DNA from: an uncultured Thiomonas sp.
Lineage (GTDB): Bacteria; Pseudomonadota; Gammaproteobacteria; Burkholderiales; Burkholderiaceae_C
DNA length: 6,023 nt
Reading direction: 5' to 3'
Assembly (NCBI GenBank): GCA_937927695.1
Contig: CALBRU010000108.1
Span: 1-6,023 of the forward strand
Shown: positions 1 through 5,908 of the stretch, in pieces
Layout: every line of letters starts with the position of its first letter
How positions within the stretch are numbered: position 1 is the first letter of the stretch
Translations under genes and position numbers: made by a program
Notes under the pieces: model-generated
Told to the model about the DNA's origin: nothing
What the model saw: the letters and a program-made list of their open reading frames with translations, nothing else
The model's database searches: none

Positions 1-1307
1 TCGGCCGCTGCGCGGCGCTCAAGAAACAGCGCCAGTTCGGCGGCGGCGCAGGCGGCGTCGCGGCGCGCGTTCATCGGCGTGGTGCCGGCGTGGCTGGCCA
101 TGCCGATGATTTCGCCCACACAGCGCACGCTGGCGTTGATCGAGGTGACGATGCCCAGCGGCAGGTCGAGCGCATTGAGCACCGGGCCCTGTTCGATGTG
201 CACTTCGACAAAACCGAGGTAACGCGCCGGGTCGCGGCGCAGCGCCGCAATGGCTTGCAGGTCTGCGGGCAGCCCGGCATGTCGCATGGCGTCACGCATG
301 GAGATGCCGTCGCGGTCTTGCTGGTCGAGCCAGGCCGGGTTGAACGCGCCAGTGAGCGCGCCCGAGCCGAGGAAGGTGGCCTTGTAGCGCTGGCCTTCTT
401 CTTCGGCGAAGGCGACGACTTCGAGGCCGAAGGGCAGGCGGCGACCCGCGCGGTGCAGTGCGCGCACGCAGGCCATGGGAATGAAGTGACCGATGCGGCC
501 GTCGTACTTGCCGGCGTTGCGCACGGTGTCGTAATGACTGCCGGTGAGCAGGCGCGGGGCTGCGGGATCGCTGCCTTGGTAGACGCCGACCACATTGCCC
601 ACGGCGTCGATGTCCACCGTATCGAAGCCGCATTCGCGCATGGTGGCGGCAATCTCGGCGGCCGCGGCGCGGTGCGCGTCGGTGAGGTAGGTGGTGGTGA
701 GTTCGCCGCGTGCCTTCCAATCAGGTTCGCTGTACTGCGCGAGCTGTTCGCACCAGTCCCACACGCGGTTGCCTTGTTCGGGAATGACGCCGAATTTGTC
801 GTTCAGCCGCAGCTCGGCAATGCGGTGGATCTGGCGCAGGGCCTCGGCAAACTCGAAGTCCGGTGGATTGTCGCTGCGGCGCTCCAGCGTGGCGATGATT
901 TGCGTCCGGCTCAACCCCGCGCCACGCGGCCCGCGTACTGCGAGGATGAAGGGCCAGCCAAAGCGCGCGGTGTACGTGGCGTTCAGCGCGGTGATGCGGT
1001 CGAACTCTTCGGGGGTGCAGTGCGACAGGCCGGCGCGCGATTGTTCATCCGTGGACTCGGCTGTGAGCTGGCCCGCCACGGCCGCCTTGCCCGCCAGCTC
1101 CGGGTGGGCGCGCATCAGGCCGAGCTGTTCATCGCGGCTGGCCTGGCGCACCGTCTGCACCAGCGCCGCCTTGAGGGCGGCCAGGGTGGCAAAAGGGCGG
1201 GCCGCCCAGGTGCGCGCTGCAATCCAAGGCGAGTGTTCATAAACGCCGTCGAGCAGATCGGTGAAAGCCGGTGCCGATGCGGCGTTGAGTTCAGCCAGAG
1301 TAGGCAT
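1..1307 (-). CDS. uraD: UraD-allantoate amidohydrolase fusion (OHCU decarboxylase + M20 peptidase-like amidohydrolase), 3' end outside window
   Basis: My reverse-strand translation gives 435 codons without a stop, running off the left edge. Residues 1-170 are an OHCU decarboxylase: HPELAGK (His68, the expected catalytic His), ESTDEQS (84-90, with the expected catalytic Glu88), RFGWPFILAVRG (115-126) and RIAELRL (162-168). This domain converts OHCU to (S)-allantoin and CO2. From about residue 180 it becomes an allantoate amidohydrolase of the M20 metallopeptidase fold: GSHYDT (256-261), KYDGRIG (267-273), AEEEGQRY (301-308), EVHIEQGP (368-375) and SHAGTTPM (405-412). These supply the expected metal ligands His258, Asp269, Glu303 and His370. 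The domain hydrolyses allantoate, releasing CO2 and ammonia. The linker is only about 10 residues. The last conserved His region lies off-window; the whole protein would be near 590 residues. The start follows GGGAG at 1313-1317 and lies 2 bp after the puuE stop. Cytoplasmic, no signal peptide. Confidence 0.93.
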   Translation of the reverse strand, partial: MPTLAELNAASAPAFTDLLDGVYEHSPWIAARTWAARPFATLAALKAALVQTVRQASRDEQLGLMRAHPELAGKAAVAGQLTAESTDEQSRAGLSHCTPEEFDRITALNATYTARFGWPFILAVRGPRGAGLSRTQIIATLERRSDNPPDFEFAEALRQIHRIAELRLNDKFGVIPEQGNRVWDWCEQLAQYSEPDWKARGELTTTYLTDAHRAAAAEIAATMRECGFDTVDIDAVGNVVGVYQGSDPAAPRLLTGSHYDTVRNAGKYDGRIGHFIPMACVRALHRAGRRLPFGLEVVAFAEEEGQRYKATFLGSGALTGAFNPAWLDQQDRDGISMRDAMRHAGLPADLQAIAALRRDPARYLGFVEVHIEQGPVLNALDLPLGIVTSINASVRCVGEIIGMASHAGTTPMNARRDAACAAAELALFLERRAAA

Positions 1308-1309
1308 GA

Positions 1310-2257
1310 TCACTCCCAGACAAAAGCCGTGGCCGCATCGAAGGGATGCTCGGCCTGCCAGTGGTGTGCAATGTCGATGCGGCGCGCGATCCACACCCGG
1401 TCGTGGCGCTGCACATGGTCGAGAAAGCGTTGCAGCGCACGGATGCGGCCGGGCCTGCCGAGCAGACGCGCGTGCATGCCGATGCTGAGCATCTTCGGCT
1501 GCTCTTCACCTTCGGCGTAGAGCGCGTCGAAACTGTCGCGCAGGTAGATGTAGAAGTCTTCGGCCTGCGCAAAGCCCTGGGGCAGGGCAAAGCGCATGTC
1601 GTTGCTGTCGAGGGTGTAGGGCACGACCAGATGGGGCGCAAGGCTGCCGTCGGTTTTCCGCACCTGCAGCCAGAAGGGCAGGTCGTCGCCGTAGTAGTCG
1701 CTGTCGTAGGCGAAGCCGCCGAAATCGGCCACCAGGCGGCGGGTGTTGGGGCTATCGCGGCCGGTGTACCAGCCCAGCGGACGCACGCCGCAGACGGCTT
1801 CAATCGCCTCCATGCCCAGTCGCATGTGCTCGCGCTCGGTGGCTTCGTCGAGGTTCTGGTAGTGAATCCAGCGCCAGCCGTGGCAGGCGATTTCATGGCC
1901 CAGTTCCACGCAGGCGCGGGCCAGATCGGGTGTGCGCTGCAAGGCCATGCCCACGCCGAAGACCGTGAGTGGCAAGCCACGGTGCTCGAACTCACGCAGG
2001 ATGCGCCACACGCCAGCGCGCGAGCCGTATTCATAAATGCTCTCCATGCTGAGGTGCCGCGCCGGAAAGCTGGGCGGCATGAACATTTCAGAGAGGAACT
2101 GCTCGCTGCCCGCGTCGCCATGCAGCACGCAGTTCTCGCCGCCTTCTTCGATGTTGAGCACGAACTGCAGCGCCACGCGGGCCTGGCATGGCCACTGGGC
2201 CTGGGGCGGGTTGCGGCCGTAGCCGACGAGGTCGCGGGGATAGGGTGGGGTCGACAT
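1310..2257 (-). CDS. puuE: Allantoinase PuuE (cofactor-independent, polysaccharide-deacetylase fold)
   Basis: The 315-residue protein matches the PuuE / 'putative urate catabolism protein' family: PRDLVGYG (8-14 region), NIEEGGEN (35-42), SMESIYEYGSRAGVWR (70-85), ELGHEIACHGWRW (118-130), GWYTGRDSPNTRRL (162-175) and DSDYYGDDLPFW (186-197). The fold is that of NodB-type carbohydrate deacetylases. Established work on Pseudomonas PuuE shows ring-opening of allantoin to allantoate without a bound metal, unlike classical dinuclear allantoinase. The full length agrees with the family, and the start gives the usual N-terminus just ahead of PRDLVGYG. The Shine-Dalgarno sequence is weak. The gene follows the GntR gene by 19 bp and precedes the uraD fusion by 2 bp, so the three form one operon. 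Expected in the cytoplasm. The fold alone would also fit a deacetylase, but the motifs and the urate neighbours argue for allantoinase. Confidence 0.95.
   Translation of the reverse strand: MSTPPYPRDLVGYGRNPPQAQWPCQARVALQFVLNIEEGGENCVLHGDAGSEQFLSEMFMPPSFPARHLSMESIYEYGSRAGVWRILREFEHRGLPLTVFGVGMALQRTPDLARACVELGHEIACHGWRWIHYQNLDEATEREHMRLGMEAIEAVCGVRPLGWYTGRDSPNTRRLVADFGGFAYDSDYYGDDLPFWLQVRKTDGSLAPHLVVPYTLDSNDMRFALPQGFAQAEDFYIYLRDSFDALYAEGEEQPKMLSIGMHARLLGRPGRIRALQRFLDHVQRHDRVWIARRIDIAHHWQAEHPFDAATAFVWE
1313..1317 (-). promoter_or_regulatory. Ribosome binding site of the uraD-amidohydrolase gene, inside the puuE end
   Basis: On the minus strand GGGAG lies 5 nt before the ATG at 1307. It sits within the last codons of puuE, so ribosomes finishing puuE end almost on the next start. 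This suggests translational coupling and fixes the start of the fusion gene. Confidence 0.7.
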
Positions 2258-2276
2258 GATGAACTCGGATGGGTGA

Positions 2277-3038
2277 CTAGGCCGCGTAGCTGCCCAGCGC
2301 CTGGGCGAGATCGGCGCTGCTGGTTCTCGGGTGATAGAGCAGACTGCTTTCGGTGGCCAGAAGATGGGCCTCCATCAAAGCCTTGGCCTTGGCAACATCG
2401 CGCGATTCCAGGGCCTTGAGGATGTCGACGTGTTCGTCTGAGGAATGCTGCGCCGCGCGCGACGATTGAGACATCAGCGTGATAAGGGCGCAGCGCGAGA
2501 TCAGTTCCGACAGAATCTGCGCCAGCACCTGGTTGCCGATGCGCTCGGCCATCAGTACATGAAAATCGCCCAAGAGCCGCGTGCGACCCGTCACATCCAC
2601 CCGGCTGACCACGGCCTGCTCCTGCTTGAGGTGGGCATGCAGTGCGCGAAAATCGCTCGCCACGGCCTTTTTGCAAAACTCCTCGACCAGATGCTGCTCA
2701 AGCATGCGACGCACCGCGAACACCTGCTGTGCTTCCTCGACTGAAGGCTGCGAGACAAAGGCGCCCCGGGCCGGCTCCAGCGTGACCAGATGATCGCGCG
2801 CGAGTTGGAACAAGGCCTGCCGCACGATGGTGCGCGACACCCCGTAGATCGCCGCAATCTTTTGCTCGGTGAGCTTGGCGCCGGGCGCCAGACGGTGTTC
2901 GATGATGGCTGCGGTGATGGCTGCGACGATGATCTGCGTCGAGTCTGGCAGCGGGCTTTCGGCAGCGGCCACCGCACTCATTACCGTTCCAGTTGGGGTT
3001 TGTTGGGCCTTCGAGGTTTTTTTGCGGCTTGCTGTCAT
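2277..3038 (-). CDS. GntR-family transcriptional regulator, FadR/FCD subfamily, likely urate-operon repressor
   Basis: The protein has 253 residues from the ATG at 3038. Residues 34-97 form a GntR winged helix-turn-helix (APGAKLTEQKIAAIYGVSRT at 51-70, VRQALFQLARDHLV at 72-85, GAFVSQPS at 92-99). Residues 103-231 form an all-helical FCD ligand domain with His160, His203 and His225 at the spacing of the three metal-binding histidines of that family. The usual Asp four residues before the first His is Leu156 here, although Asp158 is close. The first 30 residues are a basic, low-complexity tail. I chose 3038 because AAGGAG lies 7 nt upstream. A longer reading frame reaches 3245, but it would start inside the operator and run through the inverted repeat. 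First gene of the puuE-uraD operon, so probably autoregulated. The ligand is unknown; a urate-pathway intermediate is the natural guess. Confidence 0.88.
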   Translation of the reverse strand: MTASRKKTSKAQQTPTGTVMSAVAAAESPLPDSTQIIVAAITAAIIEHRLAPGAKLTEQKIAAIYGVSRTIVRQALFQLARDHLVTLEPARGAFVSQPSVEEAQQVFAVRRMLEQHLVEEFCKKAVASDFRALHAHLKQEQAVVSRVDVTGRTRLLGDFHVLMAERIGNQVLAQILSELISRCALITLMSQSSRAAQHSSDEHVDILKALESRDVAKAKALMEAHLLATESSLLYHPRTSSADLAQALGSYAA

Positions 3039-3045
3039 GGCTTCA

Positions 3046-3051
3046 CTCCTT
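3046..3051 (-). promoter_or_regulatory. Shine-Dalgarno sequence of the GntR gene
   Basis: AAGGAG on the minus strand, 7 nt before the ATG at 3038, decides the start over the upstream in-frame ATG at 3245. Its GGAGT (3045-3049) is complementary to ACTCC at 3062-3066 in the downstream arm of the adjacent inverted repeat, which allows a competing 5-bp hairpin with a 12-nt loop. Confidence 0.8.
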
Positions 3052-3061
3052 GCGATGTTCT

Positions 3062-3163
3062 GGAGTCTGTCGGGTTTGAGGATCGTGGGCTGCAAAAAGC
3101 CGCCGCCACATGGCATCCACACCGCCATTTTTCGCCATCCACGCCCCAAGCCCGACAGACTCC
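3062..3163 (-). repeat. 102-bp inverted-repeat structure in the leader of the GntR gene
   Basis: Arms 3062-3074 (GGAGTCTGTCGGG on plus) and 3151-3163 (CCCGACAGACTCC) are perfect 13-bp complements. They extend to 16 bp with one G-T pair. The 70-bp interior can form two more hairpins: ATGGC/GCCAT (3110-3114 with 3124-3128), and GTGG/CCAC plus GCT/AGC (3085-3091 with 3098-3109, with a bulge). On the minus strand this would be a three-way junction ending 10 nt before the Shine-Dalgarno sequence of the regulator. The pairing is seen in the sequence; a role as a leader RNA is inference. A small MITE-like element is an alternative, but I see no target-site duplication at its ends. Confidence 0.55.
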
Positions 3164-3228
3164 TGGGCACGGTGTTTGCTGTCTCCAGGGCGAGTTCACT
3201 TGCAGCGTTGGCATTGTTGTGATTCTGT

Positions 3229-3256
3229 TTGACAATCAATAGCATACAACTTAAAT
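3229..3256 (+). promoter_or_regulatory. Putative sigma70 promoter for uraH
   Basis: A perfect -35 TTGACA lies at 3229-3234 and a partial -10 TTAAAT (4 of 6 matches) at 3251-3256, with 16 bp between. The stretch is AT-rich within a GC-rich genome. Transcription would start near 3263, leaving about 40 nt before the uraH start. A minus-strand promoter for the regulator must lie in the same area, but I could not fix its boxes. Confidence 0.6.
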
Positions 3257-3269
3257 AGCAATTGTATGC
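3242..3269. promoter_or_regulatory. Inverted-repeat operator in the divergent control region
   Basis: GCATACAA at 3242-3249 and TTGTATGC at 3262-3269 are perfect 8-bp inverted copies, centred 20 bp apart (about two helical turns) around a 12-bp spacer. The repeat covers the -10 region of the putative uraH promoter. Each copy resembles the short GTAT/ATAC-type dyads used by FadR-subfamily GntR regulators. Binding here by the neighbouring GntR protein, controlling both directions, is inference. Confidence 0.6.
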
Positions 3270-3302
3270 AAAAAAGGTAGACCGAAATCAACGAATAGAT
3301 CG

Positions 3303-3665
3303 ATGACCACAATGGGCGCCTTGACCACACACATTCTCGACACCGCGCATGGACGGCCAGCCGCTGCCGTACAGATCGATCTGTACGCCCAGCAAGGCGC
3401 AGAGTGGGTGCTGCTGCGTTCCGTGCAGAGCAATGCAGACGGGCGTTGCGATGCGCCGCTGCTGCAAGGCGCCGATCTGCAGCCCGGAAGATACCGGCTG
3501 GTATTCCAGATCGGTGCCTATTTCAGGGCGTTGGGCCTGACCTTGCCGCAGCCGCCTTTTCTCGATCAGATTCCCCTGGAGTTCGGCGTAGCCGATGCGC
3601 AGCAGCACTATCACGTGCCCTTGCTGGTGTCGCCCTGGAGTTATTCGACTTACCGCGGCAGCTGA
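3303..3665 (+). CDS. uraH: 5-hydroxyisourate hydrolase (transthyretin-like)
   Basis: The 120-residue protein is a complete HIU hydrolase. It has LTTHILDTAHGRPA (7-20) with catalytic-type His10, DGRCDAPLL (46-54) with Arg48, HYHVPLLVSPWSYSTYRGS (102-120) with His104, and the diagnostic C-terminal Tyr-Arg-Gly-Ser that separates these enzymes from animal transthyretin. It opens 5-hydroxyisourate, the product of urate oxidation, to OHCU. No signal peptide is visible, so it should be cytoplasmic. The start is uncertain: an ATG at 3312 would give MGALTTH, closer to the usual family N-terminus, and neither start has a good Shine-Dalgarno sequence. It is the first gene after the divergent promoter, with puuD 128 bp downstream on the same strand. 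Confidence 0.95.
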   Translation: MTTMGALTTHILDTAHGRPAAAVQIDLYAQQGAEWVLLRSVQSNADGRCDAPLLQGADLQPGRYRLVFQIGAYFRALGLTLPQPPFLDQIPLEFGVADAQQHYHVPLLVSPWSYSTYRGS

Positions 3666-3686
3666 TACAGCTTGCCGTTTGAACCA

Positions 3687-3730
3687 GGATCGCCGCAGCG
3701 CAGTGCGCCATTGCAGATGGCACGCGATCC
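3687..3730 (+). other. Possible RNA structure in the uraH-puuD spacer
   Basis: GGATCGC (3687-3693) and GCGATCC (3724-3730) are perfect 7-bp complements. They enclose GCCAT/ATGGC (3707-3711 with 3717-3721, 5-nt loop). No T-tract follows, so it is not a standard terminator. It might affect processing or the relative yield of uraH and puuD. The base pairing is seen; function is unknown. Confidence 0.3.
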
Positions 3731-3759
3731 GACAGACTTTCGCAGAGCCTGCCGTGGCG

Positions 3760-3771
3760 GAAGTCGACTTC
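3760..3771. repeat. 12-bp perfect palindrome upstream of puuD
   Basis: GAAGTCGACTTC is fully self-complementary and ends 12 bp before the puuD Shine-Dalgarno sequence. It could be a protein-binding site or a small RNA hairpin. It does not match the GCATACAA operator halves in the divergent region. Confidence 0.35.
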
Positions 3772-3783
3772 ATATGACCTTTT

Positions 3784-3788
3784 AGGAG
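3784..3788 (+). promoter_or_regulatory. Ribosome binding site of puuD
   Basis: AGGAG at 3784-3788 lies 5 nt before the ATG at 3794 but only 2 nt before the in-frame GTG at 3791, so the ATG is the better start. Confidence 0.75.
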
Positions 3789-3793
3789 ATGTG

Positions 3794-4996
3794 ATGAGCG
3801 ACTTGATGACCACCATCCTGCCCTACGCTATGAACTGGGCCGATCTGCTGCTGCGCTGGCTGCACGTCATTGTGGCGATTGCCTGGATTGGTTCTTCGTT
3901 TTATTTCGTCTGGCTCGACAACAGCCTGGAAAAACCCACCGACCCGGAGTTGAAGGCCCGAGGCGTGGATGGCGAGTTGTGGGCGGTGCATGGCGGCGGC
4001 TTCTACAACCCGCAGAAATACATGGTCGCGCCGAAGAACCTGCCGCAGCATTTGCACTGGTTCTATTGGGAGAGCTATTCCACCTGGCTGTCGGGGTTTG
4101 CTCTGCTCTGCGTGCTGTACTTCTATCACGCCGGTATTTTTATCGTCGATCCGCGGGTGTTTGCCTGGAGTTCTCCGAGCCTGGCGGTGGCAGCCATGCT
4201 GGGCTTTCTGGTTGTCGGCTGGTTGGTTTACGACGGCATCTGCCGCGTGTTCGGCCAAGGCAAGAGGGGCGACCTCACGGTGGGCATTCTGGTTGCGGTG
4301 TATGTGCTCATTGCGGCCTGGTTGGCTTGTCATCTGTTTGCGGGGCGAGCGGCGTTTCTGATCATCGGCGCCATGCTCGGCTCCTCGATGAGCGCCAATG
4401 TGTTCTTCTGGATCATCCCCGGTCAGCGCCGGGTGGTGGCGGCCATGCGCGCTGGGCAGACGCCCGACCCGATGGATGGCAAGCGTGGCAAGCAGCGCAG
4501 CGTGCACAACACTTACTTCACCTTGCCGGTGCTGTTCGCCATGCTGTCCAACCACTACAGCTTCGTGTATGACGCGCCGAACAACTGGCTGGTGCTGGTG
4601 CTTATGATGTTGGCCGGGGCGCTCATCCGCCAGTTCTTCGTGCTCAAACACAAAGGCGCCTGGAAGTGGCAATACTGGATCGTGGGTGGCGGCCTCATTC
4701 TGGCAGTGGCTATAGCGCTCGCGCCCAAGCCGCAGCCCTCGCTGGCCAACGCGGCGCCTGTGACGTTCGCGCAGGTGCAGCACATCGTGCAGGAACGCTG
4801 CTTGCTCTGCCATGCCGGAGCCGCAGCCAGCAAAGGCGTGCGGCTGGATTCGGCGCCGGACATCGTCAGCCACGCGCAGGCCATTTATCAGCAGGTGGTG
4901 GTACTCAAGGCCATGCCGCTGAACAACGCCACGCAGATGACCGATCTGGAGCGTGCCGAAATCGGGCAGTGGATCAAAGACGGCGCCAAGCCCTGA
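3794..4996 (+). CDS. puuD: Membrane-bound urate hydroxylase PuuD with C-terminal cytochrome c domain
   Basis: The protein has 400 residues from the ATG at 3794. The first 310 residues are a polytopic membrane domain of the urate hydroxylase family, with about eight hydrophobic segments (roughly 18-40, 96-117, 128-148, 161-182, 184-208, 238-254, 263-285 and 294-312). Motifs include HGGGFYNPQKY (66-76), HWFYWESYSTWLSG (88-101), GSSMSANVFFWIIPGQRR (196-213) and HNTYFTLPVLFAMLSNHY (238-255). Residues 322-400 are a cytochrome c domain with the haem motif CLLCH (336-340). Met374 or Met382 is the likely axial ligand. In the characterised family, urate is oxidised to 5-hydroxyisourate with electrons passed through the cytochrome to the respiratory chain, so no hydrogen peroxide is formed. 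Haem attachment means the C-terminal domain is periplasmic. It follows uraH by 128 bp on the same strand, and its product is the UraH substrate. Confidence 0.94.
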   Translation: MSDLMTTILPYAMNWADLLLRWLHVIVAIAWIGSSFYFVWLDNSLEKPTDPELKARGVDGELWAVHGGGFYNPQKYMVAPKNLPQHLHWFYWESYSTWLSGFALLCVLYFYHAGIFIVDPRVFAWSSPSLAVAAMLGFLVVGWLVYDGICRVFGQGKRGDLTVGILVAVYVLIAAWLACHLFAGRAAFLIIGAMLGSSMSANVFFWIIPGQRRVVAAMRAGQTPDPMDGKRGKQRSVHNTYFTLPVLFAMLSNHYSFVYDAPNNWLVLVLMMLAGALIRQFFVLKHKGAWKWQYWIVGGGLILAVAIALAPKPQPSLANAAPVTFAQVQHIVQERCLLCHAGAAASKGVRLDSAPDIVSHAQAIYQQVVVLKAMPLNNATQMTDLERAEIGQWIKDGAKP

Positions 4997-5088
4997 TCGC
5001 TGGATGCTCATGGGACATACGCCCCGCCCAGGCGCCTGTCTGACTTGGCAAGCCTGCGAGGCAAAAAGGCAGTGCGCAGCGCTCTTGC

Positions 5089-5107
5089 CAGACCGGTCTG
5101 TTATGGT
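5089..5107 (+). promoter_or_regulatory. Palindrome abutting a possible extended -10 upstream of coaX
   Basis: CAGACCGGTCTG (5089-5100) is a perfect 12-bp palindrome. Its final TG, followed by T and TATGGT (5102-5107), forms a possible extended -10 element about 33 bp before coaX. No convincing -35 box is present. A separate pair, TGGCAAG (5046-5052) and CTTGCCA (5084-5090), could form a stem in the puuD-coaX spacer. It has no T-tract, so I do not call a terminator. Confidence 0.35.
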
Positions 5108-5140
5108 TCACCGCCGATCAATCCATGACGTGAAACCCGC

Positions 5141-5908
5141 ATGCCCCTACTCGTTCTCGACGTTGGCAATACCCGGCTGAAATGGGGTCTGTATGCGCGA
5201 GCGCAACGCAACGCGGAGTTGCTCGCCGGTGGGGCCATGCTGCTGGAAGAGGTTGATCAACTCAGCCGAGTGCTGACCAAGCAACCGCGCGCCGAGCGGG
5301 TGATCGGTTGCGCCGTGGCCGGTGCAGTGGTCACCGCGCGGGTATGTGCCGAGCTCGATGCGCTTGGGCTGCGCTGCAACTGGATCAGCGCGCAGGCCGC
5401 GCAATGCGGTGTGCGCAACAGCTATGCCGTGCCCTCATTGCTGGGTGCGGATCGTTGGGCGGCGCAGCTGGGCGCGCGCCAGCGCGTGCCCGACCGAGCC
5501 GCGATGGTCATCAGCGTGGGGACGGCCGTCACTGTCGATTGCCTCAGCCGCGAAGGGGTGTTCATCGGCGGCATCATCCTGCCCGGCTTTGGGTTGATGC
5601 TCAAAGCGCTGGAGATGGGCACGGCTGGGCTGCGCGTACCCGAAGGCGACATTGAGGAATTTCCCACCAATACCAGCGATGCCTTGATGACCGGTGGCGC
5701 CTTGGCCATTGCGGGCGCGGCGCGGCAGATGCATGCCCGTCTGCAAGCGCGGGAACTGGGCGAGGTGGTTGTGCTGCTGACCGGAGGCGCGGCGCCCAAG
5801 CTGCGCGACGCACTGGGACTGCCGCATCAGCATGTCGAACATCTAGTGTTCGAAGGCCTGCTGTGCATTGCGGGGAACCCGCAGCCGCAGACGAATCAAA
5901 GCACGTAG
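5141..5908 (+). CDS. coaX: Type III pantothenate kinase
   Basis: The 255-residue protein carries the family motifs in order: DVGNTRLKWG (7-16, ATP phosphate binding), GADRWAA (102-108, with pantothenate-binding Asp104 and Arg105), SVGTAVTVD (125-133), GGIILPGFGLM (143-153), PTNTSDAL (175-182) and VLLTGGAA (211-218). It phosphorylates pantothenate, the first step of coenzyme A synthesis. Members of this ASKHA-fold class are typically resistant to CoA feedback and need a monovalent cation. The length is normal. The start is chosen because the nucleotide-binding motif must lie close to the N-terminus; the Shine-Dalgarno sequence is poor. In many Burkholderiales coaX follows birA, but here puuD precedes it with a 144-bp gap, so it is probably a separate transcription unit. 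Its 3' end overlaps hslU by 13 bp on the opposite strand. Confidence 0.96.
   Translation: MPLLVLDVGNTRLKWGLYARAQRNAELLAGGAMLLEEVDQLSRVLTKQPRAERVIGCAVAGAVVTARVCAELDALGLRCNWISAQAAQCGVRNSYAVPSLLGADRWAAQLGARQRVPDRAAMVISVGTAVTVDCLSREGVFIGGIILPGFGLMLKALEMGTAGLRVPEGDIEEFPTNTSDALMTGGALAIAGAARQMHARLQARELGEVVVLLTGGAAPKLRDALGLPHQHVEHLVFEGLLCIAGNPQPQTNQST
5835..5853. other. Perfect 7-bp hairpin inside the coaX 3' end, downstream of hslU
   Basis: TCGAACA (5835-5841), a 5-nt loop, and TGTTCGA (5847-5853) form a perfect stem within coaX codons. It begins 43 bp past the hslU stop in the direction of hslU transcription. It has no T-run on either strand, so at most it is an atypical transcript end or stability hairpin. 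Confidence 0.3.

Noticed and set aside
90..1520. 476-codon plus-strand ORF opposite the uraD-amidohydrolase gene and the end of puuE
   Set aside because: The opposite strand encodes two proteins with clear motif sets. This frame gives Ala/Gly/Arg/His-rich sequence with no recognisable motif and crosses a gene boundary, as expected of an antisense shadow in GC-rich DNA.
1346..2419. 357-codon plus-strand ORF across puuE and the GntR gene end
   Set aside because: It spans the junction of two well-supported minus-strand genes and has no motif of its own.
3062..3163. Rho-independent terminator reading of the 13-bp inverted repeat
   Set aside because: The 70-nt loop is too large and neither arm is followed by a T-tract on either strand.
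3039..3245. N-terminal extension of the GntR gene to the ATG at 3245
   Set aside because: It would start within the inverted-repeat operator and translate the 102-bp inverted repeat. It adds 69 residues with no domain, and a strong Shine-Dalgarno sequence precedes the ATG at 3038.
3782..5011. 409-codon minus-strand ORF opposite puuD
   Set aside because: It mirrors puuD codon for codon. It is His/Gln/Arg-rich without motifs, whereas the plus strand encodes a full urate hydroxylase with a CLLCH haem motif.
5835..5853. Resemblance of the hairpin to a CGAAC-N-GTTCG type SOS box
   Set aside because: It lies inside coaX codons, is not near a promoter, and that LexA box type belongs to Gram-positive bacteria rather than betaproteobacteria.
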